Assembly: GCF_032854445.1 (NCBI RefSeq)
Contig: NC_088307.1
Coordinates: forward strand, 3,284,001 to 3,348,000
Source: Liolophura sinensis
Taxonomy: Eukaryota > Mollusca > Polyplacophora > Chitonida > Chitonidae
Direction of reading: 5' to 3'
Length of the DNA: 64,000 bases
The notes below the pieces were generated by a model. It made no database searches. It had not been told where the DNA came from and saw only the letters and a list, made by a program, of their open reading frames with translations. Both the position numbers and the translations under genes were made by a program. Shown one piece after another: positions 34,584-46,039 of the stretch (position 1 is the stretch's first letter; the number at the start of each line of letters is the position of its first letter).

Positions 34584-37500
34584 GTAAGAAAAAGATAGAT
34601 GTACTGGGCATTTCCGAATTCATATTTTCACTGTTTGTGGATTGTGAAGGTTACGCAAGGCAGAGAATGAAAGAAATGTTGTGCTACCGTCAAAGTGGAA
34701 CTACGATATAAGAAACGTACAGGATGACAGCATTAATCTTTGCAAATGGGACTAGGAAACGAAATGTTTTCGATGTAACTTTTCATTTTCCCTGCAAATT
34801 ATCTCTCTTAGAACAGACTACTCTCGTTCGCGTTACATTTGATCGAAAACGATGTACAAAATGTCGGTTAACAACTGGTGATAACACTCACTCAGAGACC
34901 ACAAAACATGACTGCCACATCCCAGATGGGGCGATGGGGCTGTAGTCATTGAATCAAGGCAGTACAAAGAGATCGTTGCTTTCCACTTTCACGAAGTGTG
35001 TGGTAGCCCCGGCTGGTCAATGGCGATTCGTACCGTCTTTGTGACATTCCATTACCACTTGTTTATTTATTTGTTTATTTATTGATTTGATTCGTGTTTT
35101 ACACCGTATTTTTACGCTGCTAGTAGACCTTCCGACCGGAGAGGATCCCTTGCCACTGTGCACGTATATGTCAGTTATTTAAGCAATCAGACGCAAATAG
35201 TTTTGCTTTCCATTTTGACTACGGGTGTGGGTAGACAGGGGTGGTCAGTGGGCGATCCATTCCACCTTAGCGATATCTCTTCACCACCATTGCCATGTAC
35301 TAACAGTAAAATGCAGGTATTTCTGTTCTAACCACTTATATTCTGAGGACGGTGTACATTGCAATTGTAATCAAGTTAGACCAACCGCACGTATGTCAAC
35401 ATGTGACACAGCTTTAGTCAGTTTCATTTATGCAGGTAATGTGTGCATAAATATGTAACAACCGTGCAGGTATCTGTGAGTCTCATATAAAAAACATATG
35501 GAATTGCTGAGGTTGCTGAGGAGATTACAATCCTCACGTTCTTCCTTAATTTTTTTCATCGTATCCTCCAGCAGATTGAGGGAACTTTAACAGTCAGGAA
35601 AAAGTATTCAATAAATCTTTGTGTAAAAATATCAAATAAACTACGTATTCCTAGGGGAAAATCTCTGTCAAAAATATATATAGACCAGCAAATGCAGTTA
35701 GGATTTCAAGTTTGCCTCCCCTTAATATTGTTTTCAAACAGGCGTCGGTTACGACGAAATCTGGCCAACTAGAAACAATTAAAGCTGAATTGGAACAGAT
35801 TCTGTCTGAAATGAAGGGTTTGCTGAATAATATTCAGGTGTGTATGTCTTATTTTATTTATATTAATTCAGCGGAGCTTGGATAGCAATGAATTTCTCAT
35901 TAACGCGCAATACCACATTCTGACCAATATACATGTACATCATTGCTGTTTTGATGTAAACATATCCGAGATAGCCCATTGACACGAGGACAACCAGACT
36001 AAATTTTCATAGCGATTTCCAGGAAAACCAAAACTTACATTTGGAGGACATCGAGAAGGCGTACCGTGCAGCTCTGGATGTCTTGAAAGCTTGGAGGAAT
36101 GACTCAATAGAGGCAGTGAAAAGTCGACACACAGAATGGAGCGTTCATTGTGCTGCAGCTGTAAAGCATCTTGAGGTGGAGGAGGAGGAAGTGAGAAAGG
36201 CGCAGCAGACCTCTCAAGATTTGTTGTCCTCAATCAACGCGCAGATTTTAAAGGTGAGAATGAAATAGAGAGCACCTGTAATTGTAGCTGAGCCCTTATG
36301 GACGATTTCTGTATCATTTCTTCAAACAAAAACCATTGGAAGATTTTTATTTTGTTACTGATGTCCTTTAATATGACCCATGTATAAAAGGATAAACAAA
36401 ATCTGAATCTTATGACTAAATTATTGCCATAATGCTGGCCGTTGTCGTATAGGTGAAATATTCTTGAATACGACTTGAATTACCAATCAAATAAATAAAT
36501 AAATAACATTATTGGGTATGAAGTTTTGTGAACATCTAATTATATCCAATAGTGCAAAATGACAACAGCTAAGAATTTTAGCAGAATCCTATCAACATTC
36601 GCGGATGAACGATCCGTCTGATCAGTGTGCCGCGTGTGAGGTTAGGATCCGTCTGATCAGTGTGTCGCATGTGAGGTTAGGATCCGTCTGATCAGTGTGC
36701 CGCATGTGAGGTTAGGATCCGTTTGATCAGTGTGTTGCATGTGAGGTTGGGATTCGTCTGATCAGTGTGCCGCATTTGAGGTTGGGATCCGTCTGATCAG
36801 TGTGTCGCATGTGAGGTCGGGATCCGTCTGATCAGTGTGCCGCATGTGAGGTTGGGATCCGTCTGATCAGTGTGTTGCATGTGAGGTTAGGATCCCTCTG
36901 ATCAGTGTGCCGCATGTGAGGTTAGGATCCGTCTGATCAGTGTGCCGCATGTGAGGTTAGGATCCGTCTGACCAGTGTGCCGCATGTGAGGTTGGGATCT
37001 GTCTGATCAGTGTGCTGCATTTGAGGTTGGGATCCGTCTGATCAGTGTGTCGCATGTGAGGTTAGGATCCGTCTGATCGGTGTATCGCATGTGAGGTTAG
37101 GATCCGTCTGATCAGTGTGCCGCATTTGAGGTTGGGATACGTCTGATCAGTGTAGTTTATGTGAAGTATTGTGCAGGGTGTAAACACTAATTAAGCAAAA
37201 CGATGAAAATCATAGCTAACTGCTGCGCAAATGTCTTAAAACTTTGATTGTCAGATCTCAGATACCCGTTGAAACATTTACAAATCTGTTGACAGGGATC
37301 GAAGCAGCTATCCAGAAGGTATGTGAGTAATTTAAATTTTTTTTTTTTTCATTTTCTTGTAAATATATCAAATTCAATAACATTTAGAATCTTTATGTAA
37401 TGTATCCATCGATTTTACAGTAGTGTGCAATTATTGTCATTGTCGTATGGTTTACTTGTGTCTTTCCCGCAGGATTGACGACCAGTTAGCTCAGATCAAA

Positions 37501-39278
37501 GCTTCGATGAAGAAACAGGAAGAAATAAAACGGGCACTACTGAAATCTTTAACCAGTTATCCCGTTGATCCCAGACGCATGATTGTAAGAGAGAAAGCCG
37601 TAGAGCAGCGGGTTTGGAGACGTCTAGATATCACAAGTATGTTATCTTATACAAAGTTGAAGTATCATATATTGTGTTAGGCATGTTGATAAACAAAATG
37701 TTTTATGCTTTCGGGCATGCTAATTTTTATCTTCATAACGGTTTCCTTTTGACCGGTCCCTTTGATGGCTTTGAAGGTTAAAGCTGGATTCTCAGGCAGG
37801 CGACTAGTGAGGTCAAGAGTTCGAATCCAGCTATTCCTACTTCACCTCTGGCTTAACCAGATCAGGAGGTTTGTCAGATGTATGTGGTAATCAGGAGGGG
37901 TTTATTCAACTTGTGAGATAAGTGAGAAATTTAACGGCGCCCCTTCCTCCATGGGAAGGTAGATACACACCAGATAGTATGATACGCCTCAGACAAGATT
38001 ACATGTACCTCTTCCTGTTTTCTCGGTGTAGACATGATAGGATAAATGTATGTTTGCCGGGCCTTCTGATGTAGGAGTCCGTAGAAACAGAAGAAAATGA
38101 ATAAATACGGATCATAATTCATTGTCTCGCTGAAATGAAAGTTACTTGTATAAAGGATCAGTTCACCTTACATACAGACAGAAGGCAACCATTGTATATT
38201 TCCACCATTTGAAACAAAGTGACTGTTCTATGATTTAAAGTAATGTGCTCTCCAGAGACGTACCTAGGCACGAGATTTCAATGTGAGTGATGCTCGCGCC
38301 TAGATTTGTATCGTTTTAAGGCATCCACAAACACCGTTTCTATGTGAGTGTGTTCATTAATATTGTCTAATTTGATTAGAACCGCGCGGAATTTTTGTAC
38401 CCGGGGTTCAGATCTATGTCTGGTGGAAATAAACCCGACATGGTTTCTGTACTCTGTCTATGGACCTAAAATTTCGGCCACAAAAGTGCATTTTTAGAGG
38501 CAAATAAATGTCACAAAATATTAATTTTAGTACTGAACTTTATAATTTTCCAGTAGAATATCATCTCATGTTCCACGCAAACCTCAAAACACCTTCCTAA
38601 AATCAACAGAACTATAAAAATCAGAAAAAATGGGTAAGTTAGTCATGGACGAAATTTAAGGTCATTTGGGGTATTTGTCATTTGTATGTTACAGAGCCGA
38701 TGCTGACATTCACGAAGACAGATGACGAAAGACTAAGGATAACTGAGAACGGCTCCATGATAGAGTCTGGGAACTTGTATCCTGGATTGGGATGTGCAGC
38801 TGTGACAGACGGTTGTTACCAGACGGGCAGGTACTACTGGGAGTTGGAGATTACAGTCCTCTCGGTTTCACATGCCTTACCCTGTTGGTGTGGCGTAGGT
38901 GTTGTACAACAGAGTTTTGGTATAAGGGGGATTAAAAACCCTGGCCATAACAGCTGGTGTATTGTGATGAGGTGCTATAGTGATGAGGTCTGGTATAATA
39001 GTTACTATGGTGGTGAGATCAAACCTGGCTATCTACAGGACAGACATTACACACGACCTCATCACCTCGGTCTGTACCTGGACTGTAATGACCGGTCATT
39101 GACAGTTCTAGACTGTTACAACGACCAGGTAATAGGCACTGTCAGTGGTCTAAATCTGTCACAGCCACTCGTTCCGTATGTTGAGTTTCACTGGGTAAAA
39201 TCCGCTTCTGTTCGTCTGGTAACAGGAGACTCTGAGACTTTACCCAAAGCCCTCACGGACATGCTGAATACCTGCTGA
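33915..39278 (+). CDS. TRIM-like E3 ubiquitin ligase, unit 3, intact (RING, two B-boxes, coiled coil, PRY/SPRY)
   Basis: Six exons with GT-AG borders and consistent phases: 33915-34583, 35742-35837, 36023-36253, 37296-37318, 37473-37636 and 38695-39278. They sum to 1767 nt, giving 588 residues. Residues 14-71 form a C3HC4 RING (Cys14, 17, 29, His31, Cys34, 37, 68, 71). Residues ~110-151 fit a type 1 B-box and ~181-210 a type 2 B-box (CGRH..CVTC..CVGC..H..H). Residues ~224-394 are helical coiled coil, including the 23-nt micro-exon common in TRIM genes. Residues 396-588 are PRY/SPRY with GRYYWE at 439-444 and LGLYLDCNDRS. The start is the first ATG after the acceptor and aligns with unit 2. 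TRIM ligases transfer ubiquitin through the RING and bind targets through SPRY; an immune role is an inference from family expansions. Confidence 0.92.
35057..35145 (-). mobile_element. SINE fragment, reverse, in intron 1 of unit 3
   Basis: TTTATTTATTGATTTGATTC and GTGTTTTACACCGTA match the SINE tail complement; ACCTTCCGACCGGAGAGGA matches the body. The middle is deleted. Confidence 0.7.
36425..36505 (+). mobile_element. SINE 3' fragment in intron 3 of unit 3
   Basis: CATAATGCTGGCCGTTGTCG to the (AAAT)n tail, with the head absent. Confidence 0.85.
36606..37165. repeat. 35-bp minisatellite in intron 3 of unit 3
   Basis: About 16 units of GGATCCGTCTGATCAGTGTG plus CCGCATGTGAGGTTA. Units 1 and 2 carry one copy at the same intron position (about 3244-3290 and 22996-23042), so the array expanded only in unit 3. 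Confidence 0.93.
37755..38050 (+). mobile_element. Second tRNA-like SINE family, intron 5 of unit 3
   Basis: GGTCCCTTTGATGG head and perfect B box GTTCGAATCC, with a more diverged body than in units 1 and 2. Confidence 0.6.
38462..38675. mobile_element. MITE-like element just before exon 6 of unit 3
   Basis: About 75-80 percent similar by eye to 59931-60172 over ~210 bp. The right end (AATTTAAGGTCATTTGGGG) is the inverted complement of the left end seen in the other copy. It ends ~20 bp before the exon acceptor. Confidence 0.6.
38695..39278 (+). CDS. Unit 3 exon 6: PRY/SPRY domain
   Basis: It starts after ATGTTACAG in phase 1 and runs open to TGA at 39276-39278. It encodes the whole substrate-binding domain in one exon, as is usual for TRIM genes. 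The surface-loop regions between the conserved strands differ strongly from units 1 and 2, while the core strands agree. Confidence 0.93.
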
Positions 39279-39619
39279 CCAGGGATCATAGTGTGGGGTT
39301 TTGATTTTGTTTTGTTTTTTTATTATTTTTTTTTACAATGCTACTTTCATGAAAATGTGGTGTAACAATTTCAAATTAGTTAAGGAAACAATGTTCCACT
39401 TGTGACTCAACACTGGATGAAGCAAGTGGCTTCCGCTACATGTACGTGTAAATGGTCAGTGACCACGTGTAAAATTGTCACAATGAATTTATTAAATGTC
39501 ACAGAGATATTGTCAAACCGGTGTGTATTTAACGAGTCCGACGTTAAAATATATACATTTACTCCGTTTACCAAGGGAGGTGTTATGAATTATGAGAGGT
39601 GTTTCTGAGAGGGAAAAGC

Positions 39620-39962
39620 AGGTTTTCAGAACTGACAAGTGAAATGAACATTTTGACGACAATTTATGTTCCATGATGACGTGTTGTGTAAGGTAAGGAG
39701 GGTCTATGGAAGTGTTTAGAACTGACAAGTGAAATGAACATTCTGACGACAGTCTGTGTTCCACGATGACGTGTCGTTTGTGGTAAGGAGGGTCTATGGG
39801 GGTATTCAGAACTGACAAGTGAAATGAACATTTTGACGACAGTCTGTGTTCTATGATAACGCGTCGTGTGTGGTAAGGGGGATCTGCGGAGGATTTCAGA
39901 ACTGACAAGTGAAATGGACATTCTGACGACAGTCCTGTGTTCTATGATGACATGTCGTGTGC
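39620..39962. repeat. ~90-bp minisatellite downstream of TRIM unit 3
   Basis: About four units of the repeat found behind units 1 and 2. Confidence 0.9.
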
Positions 39963-39984
39963 AGATATACAAGATGGCGTTTGT

Positions 39985-40445
39985 TTTAGTGATCTAGTCA
40001 AGGCAGTGGGAAGATATTGTTGCTTTCTGTTTTGACTAGGAGTGTTCGTAACCACGGGTGATCAGCGGACATCCATCCTACATTCGTCATATTCCGTAGA
40101 AGTGTGTATGTTTGTGCGAATCTCGTGTTAAAACATGTCAAGTTCTTGGGGTTGAGAAATTTAAGTAGTTATGATTACAAACCTCATGTGAGAAGTTCTA
40201 CCTTACATGTAGGCCTACTTGTTCTCTCCAGCTTGGCAAAGGAAATTTAGCAGAGTAAATTTATTCGATAAATATTTGTGTTAAGTATCGAAAACACTAT
40301 ATGTTCCGTCTGGAAAATCCCTGTGGAATGTAGATCTTCATTTGAGTTCATCAGCTGTAGTTTGCTTATCCGGATGTAAGGCTTATTTGTGGTGAGTATC
40401 GTTATCCGACAGGCGACGGTTGTGACGAAATCTTGGTTGACGGCT
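39985..40445 (+). pseudogene. TRIM unit 4 relic: intron 1 remnant and start of exon 2
   Basis: The stretch aligns with intron 1 of unit 3: TTGTTGCTTTCTGTTTTGAC against 35200-35220, and the TTTGTGTTAAGTATC region against 35620. It ends with an acceptor and CGACAG|GCGACGGTTGTGACG, matching the exon 2 start ACAG|GCGTCGGTTACGACG at 35742. The match stops after about 10 codons. No RING, later coiled-coil or SPRY exons follow in the window. Confidence 0.6.
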
Positions 40446-41690
40446 GATATACAAATATCTGTTTCGACGCATAAATTGTGAATATTTCACTTATACGAGC
40501 CAGCGCTTTGGTGGTAGGAAACCAAGGGAGAAAAGCCACACTTCAGATGAAACCTGATACAGCCACAATAGCCAAAGCCAACTGGTCGTATTTCGCTACC
40601 AAGGAGCTACATTATTAAGAGCCCCTTGCGAATTCTTGATGCGTGAGCTTGTTTGTGTGTGTATATTACTTGTAGACACGATTTGTGAAAACGTATTTGA
40701 GGTAGGACTACCAGATTTTGTACGTATGGCTTACGTGTATATTCTTGGCTTTGTGGACATTAAATTATTCAATTTTGAAGTGAGGGCCATTAGTTTTCCT
40801 ATTTCTTTCTTAATTTTACGTATTTCGGTCCTCGTTTTTCACCCAGAAATGTGTTGTTGACAGGATTTCTTTAAAACAGTGGACATGACCTGAATAAATT
40901 GTTAACGTGGGGTCCTTATCGTTTCGATTTGTTTTTTCATTTTACATATTTTTCTGCAAAAGTACTGCTGTTTTAATAGTTTTGGCTCTTCGAGGTTTAA
41001 CCACACCCTCGCTGGAAGGAACTGTCAGGGTAACAACATGCTGCCGACACTGAAGTATGATGCCGAGGACACCAGACATCAACCCAGTCACATTATGCTA
41101 ACACAGAACACCCACTCCTGTTTCCTGGCTCTAACCTATCAGTGCTAAGCGGTAAGTGAGGTAGCACTTTAAATCGGTTTTGTAGTGATCCGAACTGGAT
41201 GTACACTCTTCATAGAGCTTGATACAAAAGATGTCACTTGCAATTACATGTATTTTTAACGGTGTCATTACATAAAATGCTCACAGGTAAGCCATACAAA
41301 GACCTAATGTAATAAAAGACTACAGCATAGAGGGTAAAATCAGAGCACCGACAACAGTTCGATAGTGAGCAAATGGTCACACGCAAAAGGTGTATCTTCC
41401 CGATATACCTCACTTATTCATTATTTATTCATAGTTAGCCATCTCTGTAGATATTGATAAATTGAGGCTAAAAAATATTGAAAACAGGGGTACATAAATA
41501 TAATATTTATATGGCACTGAAAATCACTCCATAATGAGGCTGGTTTTATGCATTTTCCCGCCAACACTCGGTAGTCTCCACCGAATTACGTCATTTAAGT
41601 CCTACCTTCACAAGCTGTCAGACCTTAGCCATTTAGTTCAGCGTTAATAAAAGTTACAATAGTGATAAAAAGCATAAGGAATTTCTCAGT
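40446..41690. other. Spacer after the TRIM array
   Basis: 40478-40545 contains a SINE-like scrap in reverse (ATATTTCACTTATACGA). 41310-41385 resembles 11340-11410. No gene recognised. Confidence 0.4.
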
Positions 41691-41693
41691 GAA

Positions 41694-41993
41694 ATGATTT
41701 TCTGTTCTGCATACGTGTGTAAAAACAGGGCGTCGTAGAGCAGGTTTCCATACAATTTGACCTTCAGGGAGGCGTGGATTTACCGCACAAGGCAGAAGGA
41801 TTTTGTACGCACCGAAAACAGCCGTATCTGCTCTCGCTATTTTACAGCCGAAAGCTACAACAAGAATACAGCTGAATTTGCACAATGGTACCTGCACACA
41901 GTACGTATAAAAATATCATTAACTGAACTGAAAACTGACAGTACATTTCTATACACTCTAACGCCGACGTCCACATCATACCTGTATGTATAA
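41694..41993 (+). pseudogene. THAP-type zinc finger relic
   Basis: From ATG at 41694 the frame reads a C2CH THAP-like domain: CSAYVCKNR near the start, then RFPYN, REAW and SRICSRYF. It shows Cys-x4-Cys, the RFP and W positions and the second Cys pair region of THAP domains. An in-frame TAG lies at 41736-41738, and the expected final His of CSxHF is Tyr. THAP domains bind DNA and occur in host regulators and in P-element-type transposases. The ~100-codon frame continues without further recognised domains, so this is probably a transposase or host-gene relic. Confidence 0.5.
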
Positions 41994-41999
41994 TGTATA

Positions 42000-42430
42000 C
42001 GACTCTATTCGGGATGCCGACAATATTCGGGATGCCGACAATAACATGTACCGGTAGTTATCATCACGTGTGAGTATGGATTGAGAATCCCTTTGGGGAT
42101 AGAATATTTGTAGTGAAGCGGACAGAGGGAAGAATGGTAAATAAATATTAAATCTTAAACTAAACACACGAAATGCACAGTGTAACAAAGGGTAAAGCTA
42201 TAGCTTACCAGTCCGTATATTGTCAGTGCGGCTGGAAATGCCTGGGCAAAGATCAAATTCAACGTCTGAAAACGTGGAATCTGAAGTCTGGCCAGAGTGA
42301 TAAATCCACGTGATAAATCGAAACTTCAATGCCGTCCGTTATGGGTTCAAATTGACACGATAGTATATTTGCTTCCAAGTACCTAGAATCTGTCTCGAAA
42401 ATGACATCGCTTTGATACGTATTTCCAGGT
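42000..42430. other. No gene seen
   Basis: Contains a short direct duplication of ATTCGGGATGCCGACAAT at 42007-42043. Confidence 0.4.
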
Positions 42431-42435
42431 CAGCT

Positions 42436-43250
42436 ATAGTCTATTTCTTTTAGCGAGTCGCCTATATTCAACTGTCTGTAAAATCAGTTATACTCGTCAC
42501 CAAAATTGCCTTTAGCCAGTGTCACGTAACAACCCACGCTCCACACATTGATGAATTGGACGTTCATGTTATTACAAAAAAAAATTGCAGTTAGAATACT
42601 TTTTCTAATTGATAATGTTAAACTCCATAACATTACTTTCGACAGCAAGAACGCATAGCCTCAGGTAACGTCACAATTATTCAAAAAGTTGCATGCGCGA
42701 CAATGGGCGTGGAGAGTAATTTGTTTTACAACGGCTGCACTAACCTCGGGTTAGACCGAACTCCATGCAATAACACAGCCTACTCTACCGTCTCTGCGGA
42801 TGACTAGATCTCTTTAATTTCCTAATATCCATCTCTAAAACTACTACCGTGAGATCATACACAAGAGATGAAGTGAAATCCATTTATTAAGGTTATATTA
42901 AAACGTGCGAACGATTTCAAATATGGCAGTGTCTGAAACGGGGTTTACAGTAAAGTCAACTGGAGTTCAGGCAACTGGTGTCACCCTCCTCCAAAACATG
43001 CTGAACTCCGCCCAATACCCAGCATGTCACTGGTTGTTTAATGATTATGACGTCGCCCGAGGCAATTGGTTCTTGCGGACAAAACTGAGCTTATGGATTA
43101 CAAATCAGAAAACTTCATTTTCCTAGCAATAACTTAAAACATATCCATATCCAGCTTGTGTTGTTAGTGTCATTGACTGAAGGCAAGTTTGGTACCGAGT
43201 GTGATTTTACGGACAGCTGAATAAAGACGACTCTCTAAAAGTAAATGAAT
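42436..43250. mobile_element. Foldback-type element with long imperfect inverted arms
   Basis: The left arm (about 42436-42740) and right arm (about 42985-43250) are imperfect reverse complements. CTTTTAGCGAGTCGCCTATA on the left pairs with the complement of ACGACTCTCTAAAAG on the right, and the CGCCCATTGTCGCGCATGC block pairs with CGCCCAATACCCAGCATG. Identity is perhaps 70-75 percent. A similar single arm lies at 19196-19300. No clear target-site duplication was found. Confidence 0.5.
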
Positions 43251-44239
43251 ATTTTGCGAGCCTGTAAAATGCATTTGAAACCTTGGATTCTACTGTGGCC
43301 TTTTCTGACCATATTTGGACCCCTAACGTTACATCAGCTTTTTGCCATTTGACACACACAGACTGCTATATTTGATCATTCAAAATGCATCCTCATTTAG
43401 AAATATGAATGCATTCAACAAATGGACATTGAAAGGAACTATTTGAAGCTAAAAATATTGCTGTGACGTCACTGATACCCTCTGGGTCCCAACAGACCAC
43501 CATAGAATCCTACGTTTTAAATGCATTTCAGTAGAACTGAACAATTCTAAAAAATTAGATCAAACTATTTTCCTGAACAGTGTTTAATGGTCGTTCATCC
43601 GAGAAATATTTTTTATTTTAGTGTTTGCTTTGCATTACGCAGCATCAGGTAAAAATCAAAACAGTTAGTTAACTGCAATATAATAGACGTGACTGGTCTA
43701 GATTTACTCAAAATGCTGTATTATCACCACGTGATACACAAGCTTATCCAAACACACTCATACAGAACGTTCCGGAAGACCGCGTAGGTCAGTCATGTGA
43801 TATACTGAAAACAAAACAGAAAATCAAATCTGATATTAGGATGGTTTAATACAAAATAAAGGCTGTCAATTTCAACAATCACTAAACATGATTATATACA
43901 TAACGGCATCGTCATTAGGTCATCATCAAACCTGTACCGAATCGCTTTCAAACTCATGATTTCATCCGACATCAACTTTAAAAGGCTGAACCGCTTCTTC
44001 ATGAAGTTATAACTCAACCTTATCACACATTCGATCGTGTGGCTGACCGATTCATATTACGACCAGAAAAGAACAGAGATCTTAACTCAACAAAGAACTG
44101 TCAACCTGTAACATCAAAACGTGGTTTGTATACCGCTATATAAGAATTGTGTATACCGCTCGTATTTCCTGGGTGAAGCTTTCCCTTTAACAACGTTTCA
44201 TAAAATAAATTTCCAAAAAAAAAAAATGCCGCCTGGTAG
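43251..44239. other. No gene seen
   Basis: AT-rich unique-looking DNA without recognised features. Confidence 0.4.
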
Positions 44240-44572
44240 TTACAACGCTACATGTACTACGATTGTCACCGTGGTAGCCCTACGCTACATGTATTACGAC
44301 TGTTGCCGTGGCAGTTACACGCTACATGTAACACGACTGTTGCCGTGGTAGTTACACGCTACATGTACTACGACTGTCGCCGTGGTAGCTCTACGCTACA
44401 TGTATTACGACTGTTGCCGTGGTAGTTATACGCTACATGTAACACGACTGTTGCCGTGGTAGTTATACGCTACATGTACTACGACTGTCGCCGTGGTAGT
44501 TATACGCTACATGTACTACGACTGTTGCCGTGGTAGTTACACGCAACATGTATTACGACTGTTGCCGTGGTA
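44240..44572. repeat. 37-bp minisatellite
   Basis: Nine units built from CGCTACATGTACTACGACTG and TTGCCGTGGTAGTTATA. Confidence 0.93.
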
Positions 44573-45011
44573 TGAAGGGAGGCAATGAAGTTTTGAAACA
44601 AAATAAACGTCCGCTTTCACAAGAGGTTAAATTTCGCCCGCGTGTTTCGTACAGTTTTAAAATTATTCAAACATGTAATGAAAGTTAAGGGCGCTATCAA
44701 ATGGATATGATTATCGAATTATCTATTTAATTCATGATCGTGATTATAATCTAGTCATCATTATTCTTCCAACTAAAAATTCGACCTGGATATGTTTTAC
44801 ATTTGTGTTATATACAATGCTACAAAATGGCAAATCCCAAAATGTCAAATGGCATTCCACGACCTCTTCCTCTTCGCACAAAAAGGCAGTCACATAGAGA
44901 TACTTTAAGATGTTTAATCATAAGAAAACGACTTTCAAAACAATTGAGCACCGATGATTAAAAACATCATATTCTGAAGATTTCGTTGTGCCGTAACAGA
45001 TCGTATCAGTG

Positions 45012-45282
45012 CGAAACCAAGAAAACTAATCCCATCTAGTGCCGCAAAACCAAGAAAACTACAGGTATCTAGTGCCGCGAAACCAAGAAAATTAATCGTT
45101 TCTGGTGCCACGAAACCAAGAAAAGTAATCGTTTCTAGTGCCGCGGAACCAAGAAATGTAATCGTTTCTGGTGCCGCGAAACCAAGAAAAGTAATCGTTT
45201 CTAGTGCCGCGGAACCAAGAAAAGTAATCGTTTCTGGTGCCGTAAAACCAAGAAAACTAATCGTTTCTGGTGGCGCGGAAGC
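45012..45282. repeat. 33-bp minisatellite
   Basis: Eight units around GAACCAAGAAAAGTAATCGT and TTCTAGTGCCGCG. Confidence 0.93.
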
Positions 45283-45289
45283 AAGCTAT

Positions 45290-46035
45290 TTTTAGCACGG
45301 AATCCATTAAACTGAACTGCCACTGGTCGCGGTGGAAATACCAGCGTCGCAGAAATTAGTGGCAGAGATAACTTAGTCCCTGCCTGAACACCAGAAACCG
45401 AAGCCTTGCCATCTTAGAGAGACTCATTCAGCACACCCTTGAGCCTTCAAAACGCAGTTCAGAAAAGGCTCGTCACGTTAAACAAATATCAAACATTTGT
45501 TTATATTTGACCATCTGCTCTACTTCATGTAATACAGAAGTTTGATTCAATACACATTCATACTCAACAAAAACAAACAAAATATCACGTTGATTTGTCG
45601 TAACATACACGTCATCTGCTCAATTCACAGAGATCTCAGATGAACAAAAAAGTCTGGACACCTGGCGTACCAGCTGGTAAACTGGGAGAAACTTAAGCCT
45701 GTTCTTCTGGTCAAAATTCCTACATATATAATGGAGCTCTCGCAAACAGAACTTCAGCTGTCTGCTTTATACAAGCATAAAACACCCAAAATACCAACAT
45801 CCCAATACAGCTTTGTAAACGACCTTGTAGGAAATGTTTGGAAGTGATACAGCAACTGGAAACGAAAAATATTCAAATTGACAATGGCCCACGTGTGAAC
45901 AGATGTTGTAGCCATTGTGGTATGTGAACGTCAATGTGTTGTTTTGTAGCTAATGTGACAAGTGAATAAGGCATAAAGCTCGTTGTGTAAAACTCTTTTT
46001 CCAGACAACCAGTGAGGCATGGACCCTCCCATGGA
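45290..46035. other. No gene seen
   Basis: Spacer between minisatellites, 3' of the glutamine-rich gene on the minus strand. Confidence 0.4.
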
Positions 46036-46039
46036 TCAC

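Noticed and set aside
36606-37165. CRISPR-like regular repeats
   Set aside because: Units are contiguous 35-bp repeats without unique spacers, in a eukaryotic intron.
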